In this document: positions 33,480 to 45,592 of the stretch, piece after piece
How the letters are laid out: each line of letters starts with the position of its first letter
How positions within the stretch are numbered: the stretch's first letter is position 1
From: Prosopocoilus inquinatus
Taxonomy: Eukaryota > Arthropoda > Insecta > Coleoptera > Lucanidae
Direction of reading: 5' to 3'
Length of the DNA: 64,000 nucleotides
NCBI GenBank assembly: GCA_036172665.1
Contig: CM069876.1
Coordinates: forward strand, 39,959,001 to 40,023,000
Program-made: the position numbers and the translations under genes
The notes under the pieces: generated by a model
What the model saw: only the letters and a program-made list of their open reading frames with translations
Databases searched by the model: none
Told to the model about the DNA's origin: nothing

Positions 33480-34270
33480 AAAAATTGCCCAAATTCTTGC
33501 TGGATTCCTAACCACGAAGAAATCATTCCTTTTTTCGCTTTCTTCGGGCCTCAAGGTCCCTGCAATGCCAATAAGGCCTTATGAGCTTTAAAATTGATAA
33601 AGAAAAGCTCGAATCTTCATCACATCATCTTTTTTATTTGAAGAAGATTCCAGTTTTGTTTATCAATTTTATTTACCAACTGGACTGTGGAACAATACAT
33701 GGAGATCCTCCACGTTTTATGAATTTTGTTTAATATCTTTTAAGAAGCTTTTGAGTTCTGAGCAAAGTATGCGCTGCGTGAAACCATATTTTGTTTCAAT
33801 GAAATCCTCAATATAAGCAATGTTGCCAATCTCTAAAATCGAGGAATTCATCACGTTTCTCTTGCTTTCCTTGAGCTTCAAGGTCCTTGCAATGTCAATG
33901 AAATGGATTTTGTTGGATATCGTTCAAGGAGTGCTGGAAATGTCAGGTTTTTAAAGGAGTAGGTTCGCCACCTCTTGTGATAGTAAACCTATTATTGTCC
34001 CAGTGAAATCTTATTGTAACATCGACATATCGACTTAAGTAGTGTTGCCAACCTGTAAAACCTAAGAATTTTCCGCTCTCTTTGGGCCTCAAGGTCCTAG
34101 AAATAGGGAAAAATATGGTCTTATGAATTTTATTGGATGTTGTCCAAGCGGCTCTTAAAGCTTCAGGTCCTCAGAAAAGTAGACTTGCTATAATTGTATC
34201 GTAACATTGGCAGTGTTGTCAACATGTAATTTCGATTGTTATGTCAAAAAAAAAAATACTTTTTATAGTT
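33480..34270. repeat. Diverged tandem repeat, ~200-340-bp spacing
   Basis: Three or more units share GGGCCTCAAGGTCC (about 33547, about 34083) or GAGCTTCAAGGTCC (about 33882). Each is preceded by GTGTTGCCAA-type sequence and TTTTC-CT-TCTTTGG, and followed by a TTATGA-TTTTATTGGAT-like stretch. Copies are strongly diverged with length differences. No ORF runs through. Confidence 0.5.
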
Positions 34271-34792
34271 GAAATCCCTTTCTAATAAAAACAAATATGC
34301 TCGAAGCTTCAAAGTCTCTGAAAGACCCATAAAATAATCGTTTTAATAAAAAGATCTCTCGTTTTCTTTTGGATATAATAAAAGTACCAAATCCCTCGAG
34401 TTGGTATCCTTGCAGCTAGAAACGTTCTCAATTTGATGACACCACATTCAGCGCCTGTTTTTCAATTTTGTAATTTTATATTTATAAATTTTAAATATTT
34501 TAATTTTAAAAAAAAGGTAAATCTGTAATGTTTCTTTGCTCGTTCGGGTAGCTGGTGTAAACCCGTACATTTGCGGTATGTTTACGTTTATAGACTTTTA
34601 TTAGTCGATCAACAACACTGAGTCAACCATTTTTAGGAATTACTAATATACGTGGGTCAAAGGTTAAGTTTGCTTAAACTTAAAGCTCTTTCATGGTAAG
34701 TACAACTCCTACGCTTTACGAGTGTGTTACGTAATAATTTTCCATGGAATTTATAAGATATTGTTAACTCCGTTCACTCGAAGAAATACACA

Positions 34793-34995
34793 GGGCAGGC
34801 GGGTGGCTCAGCGATTAACCTAGCCGACTTATAAAGGTCATGTCATTCGTCAGCGTGAGTTAAAGTCCCACCAGAGCTATGGACGTTTGTGTTGTCTTAA
34901 GTTCAGACCCAGCTCGTCATGTACTGCGTGACTGCCAGGAATGGTTGTTACCATCGATAAGACAAGAATGGCGGGTACTGTACATAGCTTGAGAC

Positions 34996-35056
<61 letters not shown>
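34793..35056 (+). mobile_element. tRNA-derived SINE ending in (AAG)n
   Basis: The head contains a polymerase III A box, TGGCTCAGCGATTAACC (about 34804-34820), and a B box, GAGTTAAAGTCCC (about 34856-34868), at tRNA-like spacing. A body of about 110 bp follows and the element ends in about 20 AAG triplets (34996-35056), a common kind of SINE tail. It depends on a LINE for movement. The poly-Leu ORF on the minus strand is the tail read backwards. Confidence 0.75.
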
Positions 35057-35058
<2 letters not shown>

Positions 35059-35059
35059 T

Positions 35060-36915
35060 ACAATTCACAGCTAAGTGAGTTAAAAATTATTCGAAACATG
35101 TTATATAACGTAGGCCCTCTGGAGGTCATCAGCGGTCGATGAGTCAGGAATCAGGTAGCTGTTAAGCCCGATTTTCTTCCAAAAAGCTGTTTATACAGAT
35201 GGAGGTGTCGCCTAATTGGTTGTTGAAATGAGATCGCAGTCGTTGGTGACCAGCAAACGTGGAGGAAAAACCGGCTTTAGAGTAAATAGATTCTTCAGGA
35301 CTGCGATTTTCAACACTATTTTGATTGCAATGGCGCACGCGATCTATAATTGTGAAATTGTCCGGTCTCTAATCATTATTTATTCTCGTAGAATCTTTTA
35401 TTAAGTTCTTGTTCCATCTGCTGTTCAAGTTGTTGAAAACCCATTGGTCACCACTTATATTGTCTTCCTCGCGTGATCCTCTCGAAGTCAATTCATTTTT
35501 TAAACCGCAAATTCTTTAACTCTCGCCGGTCACGGAAGACCTCCGCGTCCCATTCATCTCAGTTCGGTTGGGTTACACATCCGGTCGGCGGCGATCGATC
35601 CCTAAATATTAATAACGCGCCGGAATGACCCAGATGAGGCGTTCGCAAGTTTTAAACTGCATTAGGCGTCTGACATTTCAGGAGGGGCATTAGTCGGGGG
35701 GGGGGGGGGGCGAACTTGCCTACTAATTCACTTCAAACCGAACGATACGACTAAGTTATTGCCCAACTTTCTGCAACAAATTTTCAACTCTTACCGACAA
35801 GTTCCTCACTTACACCAGCCGTCGATTTCTTACTTATCCGTAATTCCGCGCGCCGCGGAATTCACCCTCGTAACAGATGGATTTGTATTATTTAAAATCT
35901 TCGATGTTTCCGCGGGGGGGTTGCAAAGTGCTTTTTACCCGTAAATTTTAATTTCACACTTAATATCTGAGGTGATTTAATTTTCATAATTTTCATATTC
36001 ATTACTACACACCCCCATTTTTATTTAGCCAAGTGATTCGTTTCTTTTTTGAACGATCCTCGTACGTCACTTATGAGGGTTGCTCAAGAATTAAAAATTA
36101 CTGTTTCACCATAGTTTCGAAAGTAATAACCGAGTCGCTTTCTTTATGAACGGTCCTTGAGCATAATTTATGAGTTGCATTCTAGAAGTCGTTTTTCTTT
36201 AGATTCACGAAACTGTGTCGTTTTAATTCGCTGTTCGTCATGCAATAACGTACATCGACATTTCGCGTTTTGTTCCAGGGCTTTTTTTGCTATGCAGTCG
36301 TTGCAATCGCGTGCCCTTAATGTTCGTTGCAGTTCTTATTTGTCGTGGCTTTTACATATTTTGCGATAAGCGATGTCAGTATATCAGGAGATTAAGAGTT
36401 TCAATTCAGGGGTCGTCGAGTCTGGAATTTGTTTAGTTTTTTTTTGCTCAATTCTTGTTTCCTTTTATTTCTAGACGTATGTATTGTTTTGTGATGTTCA
36501 CGTTTGATTCACGTGAAAAAAGAGTTTATTTTTTAATACAAATGTATGGTACAAGGTGTCCTACGGCAAACTGCAGGTATATACAAAAAGAGCACAGTCG
36601 TAGATTTCTTAAAACTATTTGGATGGAAGACGTCCTATAAAGGTAGATCAAATTCACATTACTTGTGTCTGTAGAAGCACTTGGAACGAAAAATTGACAT
36701 ATGATTGGTTACAAAAAACTTAAAACAGCAATTAGACAGAAACATGTGTTTCGTATTCGCTTAAAATAACGAATCCGGTGATACAATCACCGTATGCAAA
36801 ATTAATTCACGCGGTCTGGAAGGTTGTAAATGCTTTTTAAAACGATTCAGAGAACTAATTACTATTGATTGTCGACGGCCCGAGAATAAAAAATAAAGTG
36901 GAACTTAAAAACTCA
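35060..36915. other. Gene-free stretch
   Basis: A G homopolymer lies at about 35696-35710. The flank 35480-35940 is GC-richer. Domainless ORFs up to 70 codons were discounted. Confidence 0.3.
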
Positions 36916-36924
36916 TTTAATTTT

Positions 36925-37285
36925 AATTTATTATTTTTTTACATAAACCTTGAACTTTCAAATTGTTTGCTGAAGCGAATGGAGTTGCGAGCCTTGCAGT
37001 CTGCGGGGCATCCAACCGGCCCGGACAAGTCGCTGTGTACAACTGATTTCGGAAATGAAACATTCAAACAGCCTAAACATTTCTCTAAAAATCGAAACTT
37101 ATTTAATTATTAATTATTTACATAAACCTTGAAATTTGAAATTATTTGCTGAAGCTAATGGAGTTACGAGCCTTGTAGTCTGCGGGGCATCTAACCGGCC
37201 CGGACAAGTCGCTGCGTACAACTGAAAATTTAAACCGAAAAATAAAACCGAAAATTAAACATTCAAACAGCCTAAAAATTTCCCT
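36925..37285 (+). repeat. Tandem duplication, 179-bp period
   Basis: ACATAAACCTTGAA, then GGAGTTGCGAGCCTTG, CAGTCTGCGGGGCATC, GGCCCGGACAAGTCGCTG, and a CATTCAAACAGCCTAAA tail occur twice (from 36941 and from 37120), with few changes and a short insertion in the second copy. The central 50 bp are the best conserved and are GC-rich in an AT-rich context. Confidence 0.8.
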
Positions 37286-37289
37286 AAAA

Positions 37290-38825
37290 ATCGAAACGAA
37301 AAGGACGCGATTTAAATATCTGAAAACTAATGAGGTAGTAGCTTTATGAAGTTTGATTATTTCATAAAATAACTAGGGTTGCAGCCTTCAGTAGCATCCG
37401 CCAATTTTCCAAGCGAACACTCGCCGCGCCGCATTTAGAATTTCTTGAAGACCTATTTGTCTTGGCGTGATGCAGCAATGCATAAGTCATAATAAAACTT
37501 GAAACGGAATTTCTAACTGCGAAATAATTTATTCCGACGATCATTTATGAATGCAGTCTATTTGTGTCCGGCCGCAAATTTCCCCGACTCTGCAGAAGTT
37601 TCAATTAGCAAGCAATAAAACCCAAGACGACGAGGCGAGCGCCGAGACGTTAAATTCAAATGCGAGCGCAGGAATTTCCCCCGGAAAAATAAATCCGGTG
37701 ATCTTTTTTCTTACGTTAGATGGACAATTCGTGTATAAGCTGGCGTTGACACGCGCTTGATTTATGAAAAAGGACCCTGTCTGAAAATACCGGCCAGATT
37801 CATCACGTACACCTACGTTTCTGAAATTTCACCCTCGACATGTACCTGCCCTTATTATTATTATTTTTCTTTTCTTCTGCAAAGTAATTTTTTTTGTCTT
37901 ATTTATTTATTGGCGACGCTAGCGGAGAAATCAAATAAATCCCTTTGACGTAATTCTTATTATTTCCTTTCTTGTTAAGGCTCGGTGGAAACTGGAGTCG
38001 TCGGTTCGCAATATATGCCAATTTATTTGGGATGTATGTCGCAATATGACAAAGCATTAGTCATTTCGATTGTGTACGTTCTACTAAATCCTTCAGCGAT
38101 ATTGTTTTTCTGAGCGGAAAAGGATTATTAACTTTCTCTCTTGTTTTATTTAAATTTCTGAGCGGTTTGCCATTAATTGTGCAGGTAAAAAAAGCAAAGC
38201 AAAGAAAGACACACTTGTACGTAAAGACAACAGCGTAACTTAGGTTAGCTTATTGCTCTCAAAACCATGTAAAATATGGTTGAAATTTTAGGTGCTCACT
38301 ATTTAAGGGTGAATCAAACGAACAAGATTTTTAGTAGCTATTCGAGGGCCTCGATTGACCTAATAGCAACTCGATTTGCAGCGAATGCACTTAAAATTAA
38401 ATTCACGGCTGGTTAGCAAGTAAACGGGTTTCTGGGGCACGTTGGATGTCGTCAACTATGACATCACTCCAAAATAAATTGCAAAGCACTTGCTTACTAT
38501 TCAACAGTAATACTTACAGCGCTTTATATGTATATTGATTTTCAACATGATTAAACAAAATAAAATGCGTACTTATACATAACTTTATTTTCTGTATTCG
38601 TATTCACTTGAAAACTACTTTTAGAACTGAACCACTGCTAAAGCTAAACTATAGAATAAACAGTTGTGATATCGCATATCGGGGAAGTTCCTTTGAATGT
38701 ACCGTGTGTGTAATTCACTCTAGCGAGGCACAGCGTGATTAGTTGCCTATTCAGAGGTTAATGCAAATATTGTTGTGTTCACTGCAGTGGATAGCTCAAT
38801 ATGGTATGTTCACTTTATTGAGCCT
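37290..38825. other. Gene-free stretch
   Basis: 37540-37720 is GC-richer; the rest is AT-rich. No gene was supported. Confidence 0.3.
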
Positions 38826-38854
38826 CTACTGTACCTAAGAGGTTCAATTCATTT

Positions 38855-39042
38855 CTTGATCCTGCTTCATTTCATACTTCCAGCATTTTTTTGATATCTT
38901 CCTCTGATGCAATACTTCATCTGTGATACATTTATAGGTAACATCAGATTCCATCTTTGCGTTTACAAATAATATTGGGGCAAGTGCTCCCCCTTGTCTT
39001 ACTCCCTGCGTTGTCTCAACTGACTTTGATATTATGTTGTTT
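38855..39042 (-). pseudogene. Reverse-transcriptase fragment of a non-LTR element
   Basis: The minus strand reads IISKSVETTQGVRQGGALAP, then ILF, without interruption. GVRQGG-L-P-LF is the conserved palm block that follows the first catalytic region in non-LTR reverse transcriptases. The frame stays open after it (VNAKMESDVT and on to about 38855) but the Y-DD block is not reached. No endonuclease, ORF1 or 3' end was found, so this is a short orphan fragment. The clade cannot be fixed from this block alone. Confidence 0.7.
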
Positions 39043-39288
39043 TAATAAACATCCTACTTATAAATGTTTAAATCTAAAAAAAAGAGTTGCTTACTTTCGA
39101 AAAAAAAAAAAATTTCTGCAAATAAAAACGTAATTATTGATTACTTCAAATATTGCAATTTGTCTATTTAATGTTCACTTTTCTACTCTACTATTCTGTG
39201 AGTTTTTATTTTATAGGAGCAACAAATTATAACAACTTTACCTTTATCCCTAAGCCATACACATTTTAGAAGGGTGTGCTTCCCATTA

Positions 39289-39830
39289 AGCCCGGTTGAT
39301 ACTGGTCGTGGTTCACGATCGTTTACCACTTTTTCGTGATTCGTGTGTTTATATTCGTATTGTGGATTTTCGTAAAATTCATTTTTCTCTTATATTTAGT
39401 GTTTTCTGCAATTTTTTTTTTAATTCTTCAGAGTAAGAACTCCTGAAACATATTTCATAACTACGTGGTTCACTCGTGAAATCCTTAATGTTTAGTTGAT
39501 GTGCAATTCTCCTAGCAGCAGCTTCGCGTGCATCTCTTTTTTTATATTTTGAATTTGAATGGTCTCATAATACTACTTCACTTTCACAAACTTCAACAAA
39601 CTACGCCATGTTGACGCTGTTCATTTTCAAAACGGATGCATTTAGTGCCCTCATTTTTACAGACAAAATTAGACAGCTGCGTATTTTCATGTCGAACAAA
39701 CATGTTTAATGTCGTTCGTGTCGTGTCGTGGACTGTTCGTGAAGCTTTCGTATTACACGAATGAACAGTTGGTAGTGGCTCACGAAAGCGTGATTCACGA
39801 TCGTGAGCCACGACTAGTGTTAACCGGGCT
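39289..39830. mobile_element. Harbinger-like MITE with TTA target duplication
   Basis: The left end AGCCCGGTTGATACTGGTCG continues TGGTTCACGATCGT; the inverted right end reads ACGATCGTGAGCCACGACTA, then GTGTTAACCGGGCT. TTA flanks both sides (39286-39288 and 39831-39833), the TWA type of duplication made by PIF/Harbinger transposases. Subterminal CACGA repeats are frequent. There is no transposase. An 89-codon minus ORF inside is chance. Confidence 0.7.
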
Positions 39831-40110
39831 TTAAGTAAGCAACTGCTTTGCATAAAAAACATAGTAGCTCATTATGTTTCTGTAATCGTAATTTACAACC
39901 CAGAAAAAAAATTATAAAGAGTAGCTGCTTTTTTCTATACTTTGTTTCAGTTTCAGGCGCCAGTTTTGGGGCACCCTGTATGGTATGGTAACTCTCATAG
40001 TTTTCCATTTCGAAATTGATGTTTACGGGCCGATTATCTTTATAAATCAACTAATTTTAAAATCGGCACGCGTCACAAAAGGGCCGGGAATTATAAACAA
40101 TAAATTAGCC

Positions 40111-40385
40111 TTAGAACAATTTGTTGCAAATCGTTCTTGATTGCAGTGAAAACCTCGAGCAGCCTCTGTACAGCTGTTTCAGTCCTGTTTGGGGCTTCAT
40201 CAGCAGAGAACGATTTGCAACAAATTTTTTTAAAACTTTCATTATGCTTTGATATCAAGCATGGCCGCCTTGCATGGGGTAGCTTATTATGTAGCAAATC
40301 CGCTTCAATTTCTTATCCTACTGCTACGTCAGGTCAAAAAGCGATCGTAAGATGTCGCTGTTTTATCTATCCACAATAAATTAGC
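40111..40385. mobile_element. Ribozyme-bearing repeat, family 1, copy C
   Basis: The hammerhead region is bounded by an 18-bp perfect inverted repeat (40119-40136 and 40208-40225, core TTGTTGCAAATCGTTC). A body shared with copy A (TTTCATTATGCTTTGA, TTATTATGTAGCAAAT) follows, then the distal block GCGATCGTAAGATGTCGCTG at about 40342-40361. The inverted copy of the GCAAATCGTT end replaces the ACGTAGCTCGA stretch found in A and B, so this copy has a rearranged, self-complementary terminus. Confidence 0.75.
40163..40209 (-). ncRNA. Candidate type-I hammerhead ribozyme, family 1 copy C
   Basis: Minus strand: core CTGATGA (40197-40203), stem II AGCCC...GGACT (one C-A mismatch), GAAA, stem III palindrome ACAGCTGT, cleavage nucleotide A. 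Cleavage would fall between 40169 and 40168. Stem I pairs all six positions next to the site (40163-40168 with 40204-40209, one G-U) and is extended further out by the 18-bp inverted repeat. It has the best stem I of the family. Confidence 0.8.
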
Positions 40386-40790
40386 ATTTCGAAAATTGTT
40401 GACAGGTCTGTACCGTGGGCCACGATTATTTCACGTAACATAAGAATGCACAAGTTGTACTTAAATATTTTATTTTTGTTAATTTGCTTCAAGATTGAGA
40501 TTGGTAAATTTAGTATTGTAAATTTAGAACGTCTCTTCGGGTTTTTACGTGGACGACGTGTGTCGGTCTCAGAAAATGCCATTTTCAGGACGACTACAAT
40601 AAACCATACTATTACAAAACTTAAAGCTAATTGTTTATAGTTTATTTCTTCTCTTATGTTCATAGTAACCCAAAGACATATCTTAAATTTTAATTATTAC
40701 ATATTTTGATGAGTATCTGAGAGGATGCCTGTTTGAGGGTCTATACTTCAGTCATCATTAACTGACTACATGACTACAATTATTAAGACA

Positions 40791-41058
40791 ATTGAGGACC
40801 ATAACTTCAAAAGGGTCTAAGTGCCAAAAAGATATGTAGAAGTTATTAAGAAAACTGATTTCCTGAATCTTAAACGCACGTACAGATATCGCCAGCTGTG
40901 ATTCATTTATTACACTTTTTATTTAGCCACAGGTACATAGACAATTTTGCATGGCATTGGGCTTAACCCATTGACCCGTTTGCTTTGAAAATAACAATTT
41001 TTTATTTTTTGGCACTTAGTTCCTTTTGAAGTTATGGTCTTCAATTGTTATTGTACGA
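40791..41058. mobile_element. Inverted-repeat element
   Basis: ATTGAGGACCATAACTTCAA with AAGGGTCTAAGTGCCAAAAA at 40791-40831 is the inverse of TTTTGGCACTTAGTTCCTTT with TGAAGTTATGGTCTTCAAT near 41015-41053. Arms are about 40 bp with few mismatches. No ORF is present; it is probably a MITE. Confidence 0.65.
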
Positions 41059-41064
41059 TTACTA

Positions 41065-42650
41065 TACATAAAACCACTTTCCTTTTTTGCTCAAGTTCGT
41101 TTTGAAGGGATGTACTGGCGATTCCAAACTTGTCAACTTTTCAGATATTTGTAAATAACTCCGTAATTAGAAAAGTAAAAAAATATTGTTTCATATGAGG
41201 ATGTAGTACGTCAAAAGGCTTATTAAACTGTGGTATATAGATAGCAATTTTTTTAAGGCACAAATAGTTTAAAAGTTGTCAACGTTGAAATGGCCATTAT
41301 ACTCCTTCAAAGCGATTTTGGGCAGTAACGGAAAGTAGTTTTAAGTAGCTTTGCCAAGTTTCATCAAAATCGGAGTGGGACACCCCGGAAACCTCTCCTT
41401 GTTATACATAATACATACTTATTTGCGGTAATTATGCGATAAAAATAACCAATTTCGAAATGGCATACTATACAAAATCCAATTTAAAAAAAATGAAATT
41501 GTATTGATACCTGCATATGAAGGGAGTGATGGAGTTTTATTTTTAAATCTACTATCAAAACGAATTTATTTAAAAATCGAATGTAATAACCCGTCAGCTG
41601 TTTTAATTTAATTTTCGAAACAATATGCTCTGGCTGCATTTTACGCAACGAAATTAACTGAATTTTATAAATAAAATCAGGTGAAAAACGAATTCGCACG
41701 GCCGAGTTGATCCGAACCACGCGTCATTTCATTTTAACCCCCCCTCACCCCACCCTCGCGACTCGAATTAAATGCATTATAAATTTTTGATCCAATATAT
41801 CGTTTTATTCGGCGGCATAATATTGAAAAAGCTAAAAGCCGAGCGGTTACTTTTTCATGAGCATCGATGGCCGGCAGTGTGCCCCGGACATATCGGGTAA
41901 ATGTCACGGATGTGATGTGGGTACGCGTTGCGTACATGCAATATTTATTATCGGGGGCCGAATTTGGATAATGAATAAAATATTTGGCACGGCCTGAACA
42001 TTAAAATATAGCCGCGTTAAGTCTCCTTCGCCGCATAAATTACGCCGGACGGGGGGGACTTTATAAAACGCGTCAATTAGCGCCGCCGGATACCTAGAAT
42101 TTCTCTGATTTATTTGCTGATAATTAGGATTAATTCTGAGCGGGTCTTTACTTCGAATTTCGAGATTTAAGCGAACGAACCTCCTTACAAAATCCGAACG
42201 CCAAGTGACCTGGAAAAATTATCAAATTTTCATCTTATGATTTATGAATACTGTGCGGACATTTTAAGGTCTAAGACCAACAGACAAGTGAAATAAGTAA
42301 TCGCTTCAGCAGGACTCTTTAATAGTAGGTACACGATCCATTATACCGCATTGAATCCACCGGCGCACACTAAAAAGGATTATTTACTAATCCAAGTCTG
42401 ATACCCGATGTTCTGAGTGGTAGCATTCAACGAACGCTTATGTATATGACGCCATCTTAATTTCTCCACTCTCAAGTTATGAAATACAAAGATACATACA
42501 CTGCTGTTCTAAAATTTAAATTAGCCAATAAGGAAACAGTTTCACAATAATTTATTATTACGTATCATCTCAAAACAAAAGCACATAATATGTATAATAT
42601 ACACTCTACGAAGTAAGAGAAGAGATAAAGAGAGTAAGCCCATAGCTTTG
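41065..42650. other. Gene-free stretch
   Basis: AT-rich to 41690; 41690-42130 is GC-richer with CpGs and homeodomain-type AATTA motifs, possibly host noncoding DNA. No gene was seen. Confidence 0.3.
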
Positions 42651-42654
42651 TTCC

Positions 42655-42780
42655 AACTTATCGAGAAACCGTGCACTGTACGATCATGACCACGCGCAAT
42701 AAACAAAAAGACAAACGTTTTGTATACTGCGCATACTCATGAGCATAGGATGTACGGTTTTCGAGTACTTGGAACAAAGC
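42655..42780. mobile_element. Hairpin MITE, copy 2 of the GTTCC family
   Basis: Inverted ends AGCTTTGTTCCAAC and GGAACAAAGCT enclose ATCGAGAAACCGT and its inverse, plus a GCGCA/TGCGC core. It is related to 11896-12023. Confidence 0.7.
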
Positions 42781-43058
42781 TCATGTTTTCGAAACTTACA
42801 AACAAAAGAAATAATTGTTACATAATTTAGGTAACAGTTTTGGTACTAATAATTCAGTTTCAGTTTCCTTTTTCTGTCGATTGGTTAATAATACACTCCT
42901 AATCTATTCTTCGTTCTGTGATATGTTCATGTTCCATTCTTTCCGTTTGCGTTATGCTGTGTGTAGCTGTCAAATGCGATGCCACTAAATTCTGATTTCA
43001 GACGCATGGCGCCACCGTTTTTTCGCAAATTGCTGGAAATTGCTACTTACCAGGGCAC

Positions 43059-43900
43059 TTATTCTCGAGTCGGAGGAACAAATTCGTAGGAGAACGTGAC
43101 GTCAAAATGACGTAGTTCTCATACAATACATATAGATTTGTATGAGAGTCTACGTCATTTTGACGTCAGGTTCTCTTACGAATTTGTTTCCCCTATTCGA
43201 GAATAAACCCCCAGACGCCTTATTCTCGAATCTAGAGAACAAAATCGCAAGAGAACGTCACGTCAAAATGACGTCATTCTCTTACGATTTACTTAGTTTT
43301 GTATGAGAACCTACGTCAATTTGACGTCACGTTCTCTTGCGAATTTGTTCTCTAGATTCGAGAATAAGGCGTCCCGGGATTTATTTTCGAATCGGGGAAA
43401 AATTCGTAGGAGAACGTGACGTCAAAATGACGTAGCTCTCATACAAAAGTACGTAAATCGTAAGAGAATTACGTCATTTTGACGTCAGGTTCTCTTACGA
43501 ATTTGTTCCCCGATTCGAGAATAAATCTCGGGACGTCTTATTCTCGAATCTTGAGAACAACTTCGCAAGAGAACGTGACGTCAATATGACGTAATTCTCT
43601 TACAATTTACATAGTTTTGTATGAGAACCTTTGTCAATTTGACGTCACGTTCTCTTGCGAATTTGTTCTACAGATTCAAGAATAAGGCGTCCCAGGATTT
43701 ATTCTCGAATCGGGGAACAAATTCGTAAGAGAACCTGACGTCAAAATGACGTATTCTCGAATCTAGAGAACAACTTCGCAAGAGAACGTGACGTCAATAT
43801 GACGTAATTCTTTTACAATTTGCATAGTTTTGTATGGGAACCTACGTCATTTTGACGTCACGTTCTCTTGCGAGGTTGTTCTCTAGATTCGAGAATAAGG
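43059..43900. repeat. Alternating array of palindromic MITE units (A-B-A-B-A'-B)
   Basis: Six head-to-tail units, each a foldback of about 150 bp bounded by TTATTCTCGA and TCGAGAATAA: A1 43059-43206, B1 43214-43373, A2 43373-43532, B2 43532-43691, A' 43690-43752 (truncated), B3 43752-43900. A units carry GAATCGGGG ends; B units carry GAATCTAGAG ends and outer GACGCC/GGCGTC. The A+B dimer repeats with a period of about 318 bp. Each complete arm contains TGACGTCA; I count 11 in the array. Confidence 0.85.
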
Positions 43901-44078
43901 CCGCTGGCGTACAAGAAAGATTTGTGCTGAGGAAATTATCTTACAGTATAGCCAGCAGCTTCAGTCGTGACGCGTGTGGGTGTTACATAAACGCGAAAAT
44001 AAAATGAACGTCGCGTAATCTTAACCCGAGACGAGGAGAGGATCGAAGGATCAACTTGTGCAACAATCTTTAATGTGA

Positions 44079-44120
44079 GGTCAAAAAGCGATCATAGAAT
44101 GTCGCTGTTTTAGCTCTTCA
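44079..44120. repeat. Fragment of ribozyme family 1 (distal block only)
   Basis: AGGTCAAAAAGCGATCATAG followed by AATGTCGCTGTTTTA matches the distal end of copy C (40334-40367). No hammerhead region accompanies it. Confidence 0.65.
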
Positions 44121-44499
44121 TAACAATCTTTACATTCGCCGCAGTCAGTGTGTGCGCACCTTTCAATTGGCATCCAATAAGCCAACTATGCTAAAATGTC
44201 AGTTAGTCAGCACATGTTAAACTTTAATGTCGTTACGTATATAAATAATTGCCAGCAAACTTAAATATTAAAATCACCAACGGCGGATCCGTCAAAAGCT
44301 TTACAATAATAATTAAAGTTTAAATTTACCAAATAATTTTGGCGTTAAGCGCCCCAACGCTGTATAAATCGACATGAGGCCGTAAAATAAAGATTGTATT
44401 CTATTTCCAAGTACTTAACCAAAAGTTCTGTATTAATAAAGCATAAAAATGCTTTATAAACATTTATAAGAGTTTAATAAAGCATTCGTGGTTACTTGG

Positions 44500-45300
44500 G
44501 TTGTTACACACGCCACGTCCGTCGCGTCGGCGTGTGAAGACATCAACACCACATCTACGGCTGTTTCATCGTAAACCGGAATCGTAGAACGTCGAAAAAG
44601 CGTCGTTCTTCAGGCATAAGTCATACGTAAACGAAAAAGAAGTAAGCACAACCCGTAACACAAAAAAATCGATACTAAAATCATAGTCGCTAACATACTT
44701 GTCCGGAACTCCAAGGATGAGGCCTGAGACAAACTCTCACGAGCTTTGTTCTACCAACGCCAAAACAAAACCGATGGAACGTCGTACCACGTGGAAACCT
44801 CCCTCGAGGGTCTTTAACATCAACCAAAATTGTGTGCCTCCCTTCCAGCGATCACACTGCGAAAAAGGGATAGCAGCTTCTCCAAACAACACCACAATGC
44901 GTTGGGGATATCGCTGAACCACTTTATCTGCTCTGAGTACGTCGCACACTAATAAAGCCAAAACTGGCAGTGCGTGCCCACTTTCGAAGTGAGAAGAGCT
45001 TGTATGAATCGGAAACATCGTGACATCGGTAGGAACCAATCGAGTTTAAGATGACGTAAAGAAAGCCCCATAGTATTAAATATCGACTGTGAACGCAATG
45101 TAATCTCTCCGTCGAAATAACCACACGCAAAAAAACTGCAGTTCTCGTGATTATAGTTAGGCGAAAAATCTTAATCGACTCCCACCATTTCTATTCAGAG
45201 GCGCGGTGTCGTGAACGCTGTCACTGCATCGTGCGTTACATTTAAATTTTGTGCGCGATACCGGAGTCTGATGAGTCAGTGAAGTGGGAGGTAAATCAAG
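44500..45300. other. GC-balanced block, unassigned
   Basis: The block is about half G+C, unlike its flanks. ORFs run on both strands (44699-44917 plus, 44737-45039 minus, 44924-45130 minus) without any domain I can name. It could be a decayed coding region of a mobile element. An upstream stretch, 43979-44509, begins TGTTACA and ends TTGTTACA with AATAAA signals near its end, which would suit an LTR; this is weak. Confidence 0.25.
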
Positions 45301-45472
45301 TGCTTTTCAAAGAATTTCTGCTGAACTGTATTATTCATGATCTAGTCACGCAAAAAAAAGGAGACGGCGGGGGCATTTTATGGACCGTCTAGTCGTTTTA
45401 ATATAAACAATCGATCTATTCCCACGGAAAACTCGACGTACACCAGCAGACGCTTGCAAAAGCCGATGCTAT

Positions 45473-45592
45473 GATATCTAAAAATAGAAACTCCGGACGA
45501 TATTGTTTATTCAGGGCAATAAAAGATATTCCGATATCTAAAAATAGAAACTCCGGACGATATTGTTTATTCAGGGCAATAAATGATATTCC
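45473..45592 (+). repeat. Tandem duplication, 60-bp period
   Basis: Two copies (45473-45532, 45533-45592) of GATATCTAAAAATAGAAACT...AGATATTCC differ at one base. The near-identity points to a very recent event. The 66-codon ORF across it is in frame by virtue of the 60-bp unit; no domain. Confidence 0.9.

Noticed and set aside
34877..35068. Poly-Leu ORF on the minus strand
   Set aside because: It is the (AAG)n tail of the SINE read backwards.
44737..45039. 100-codon minus ORF and neighbours as a gene
   Set aside because: Coding-like composition but no family recognised and both strands open; left as an unassigned block.
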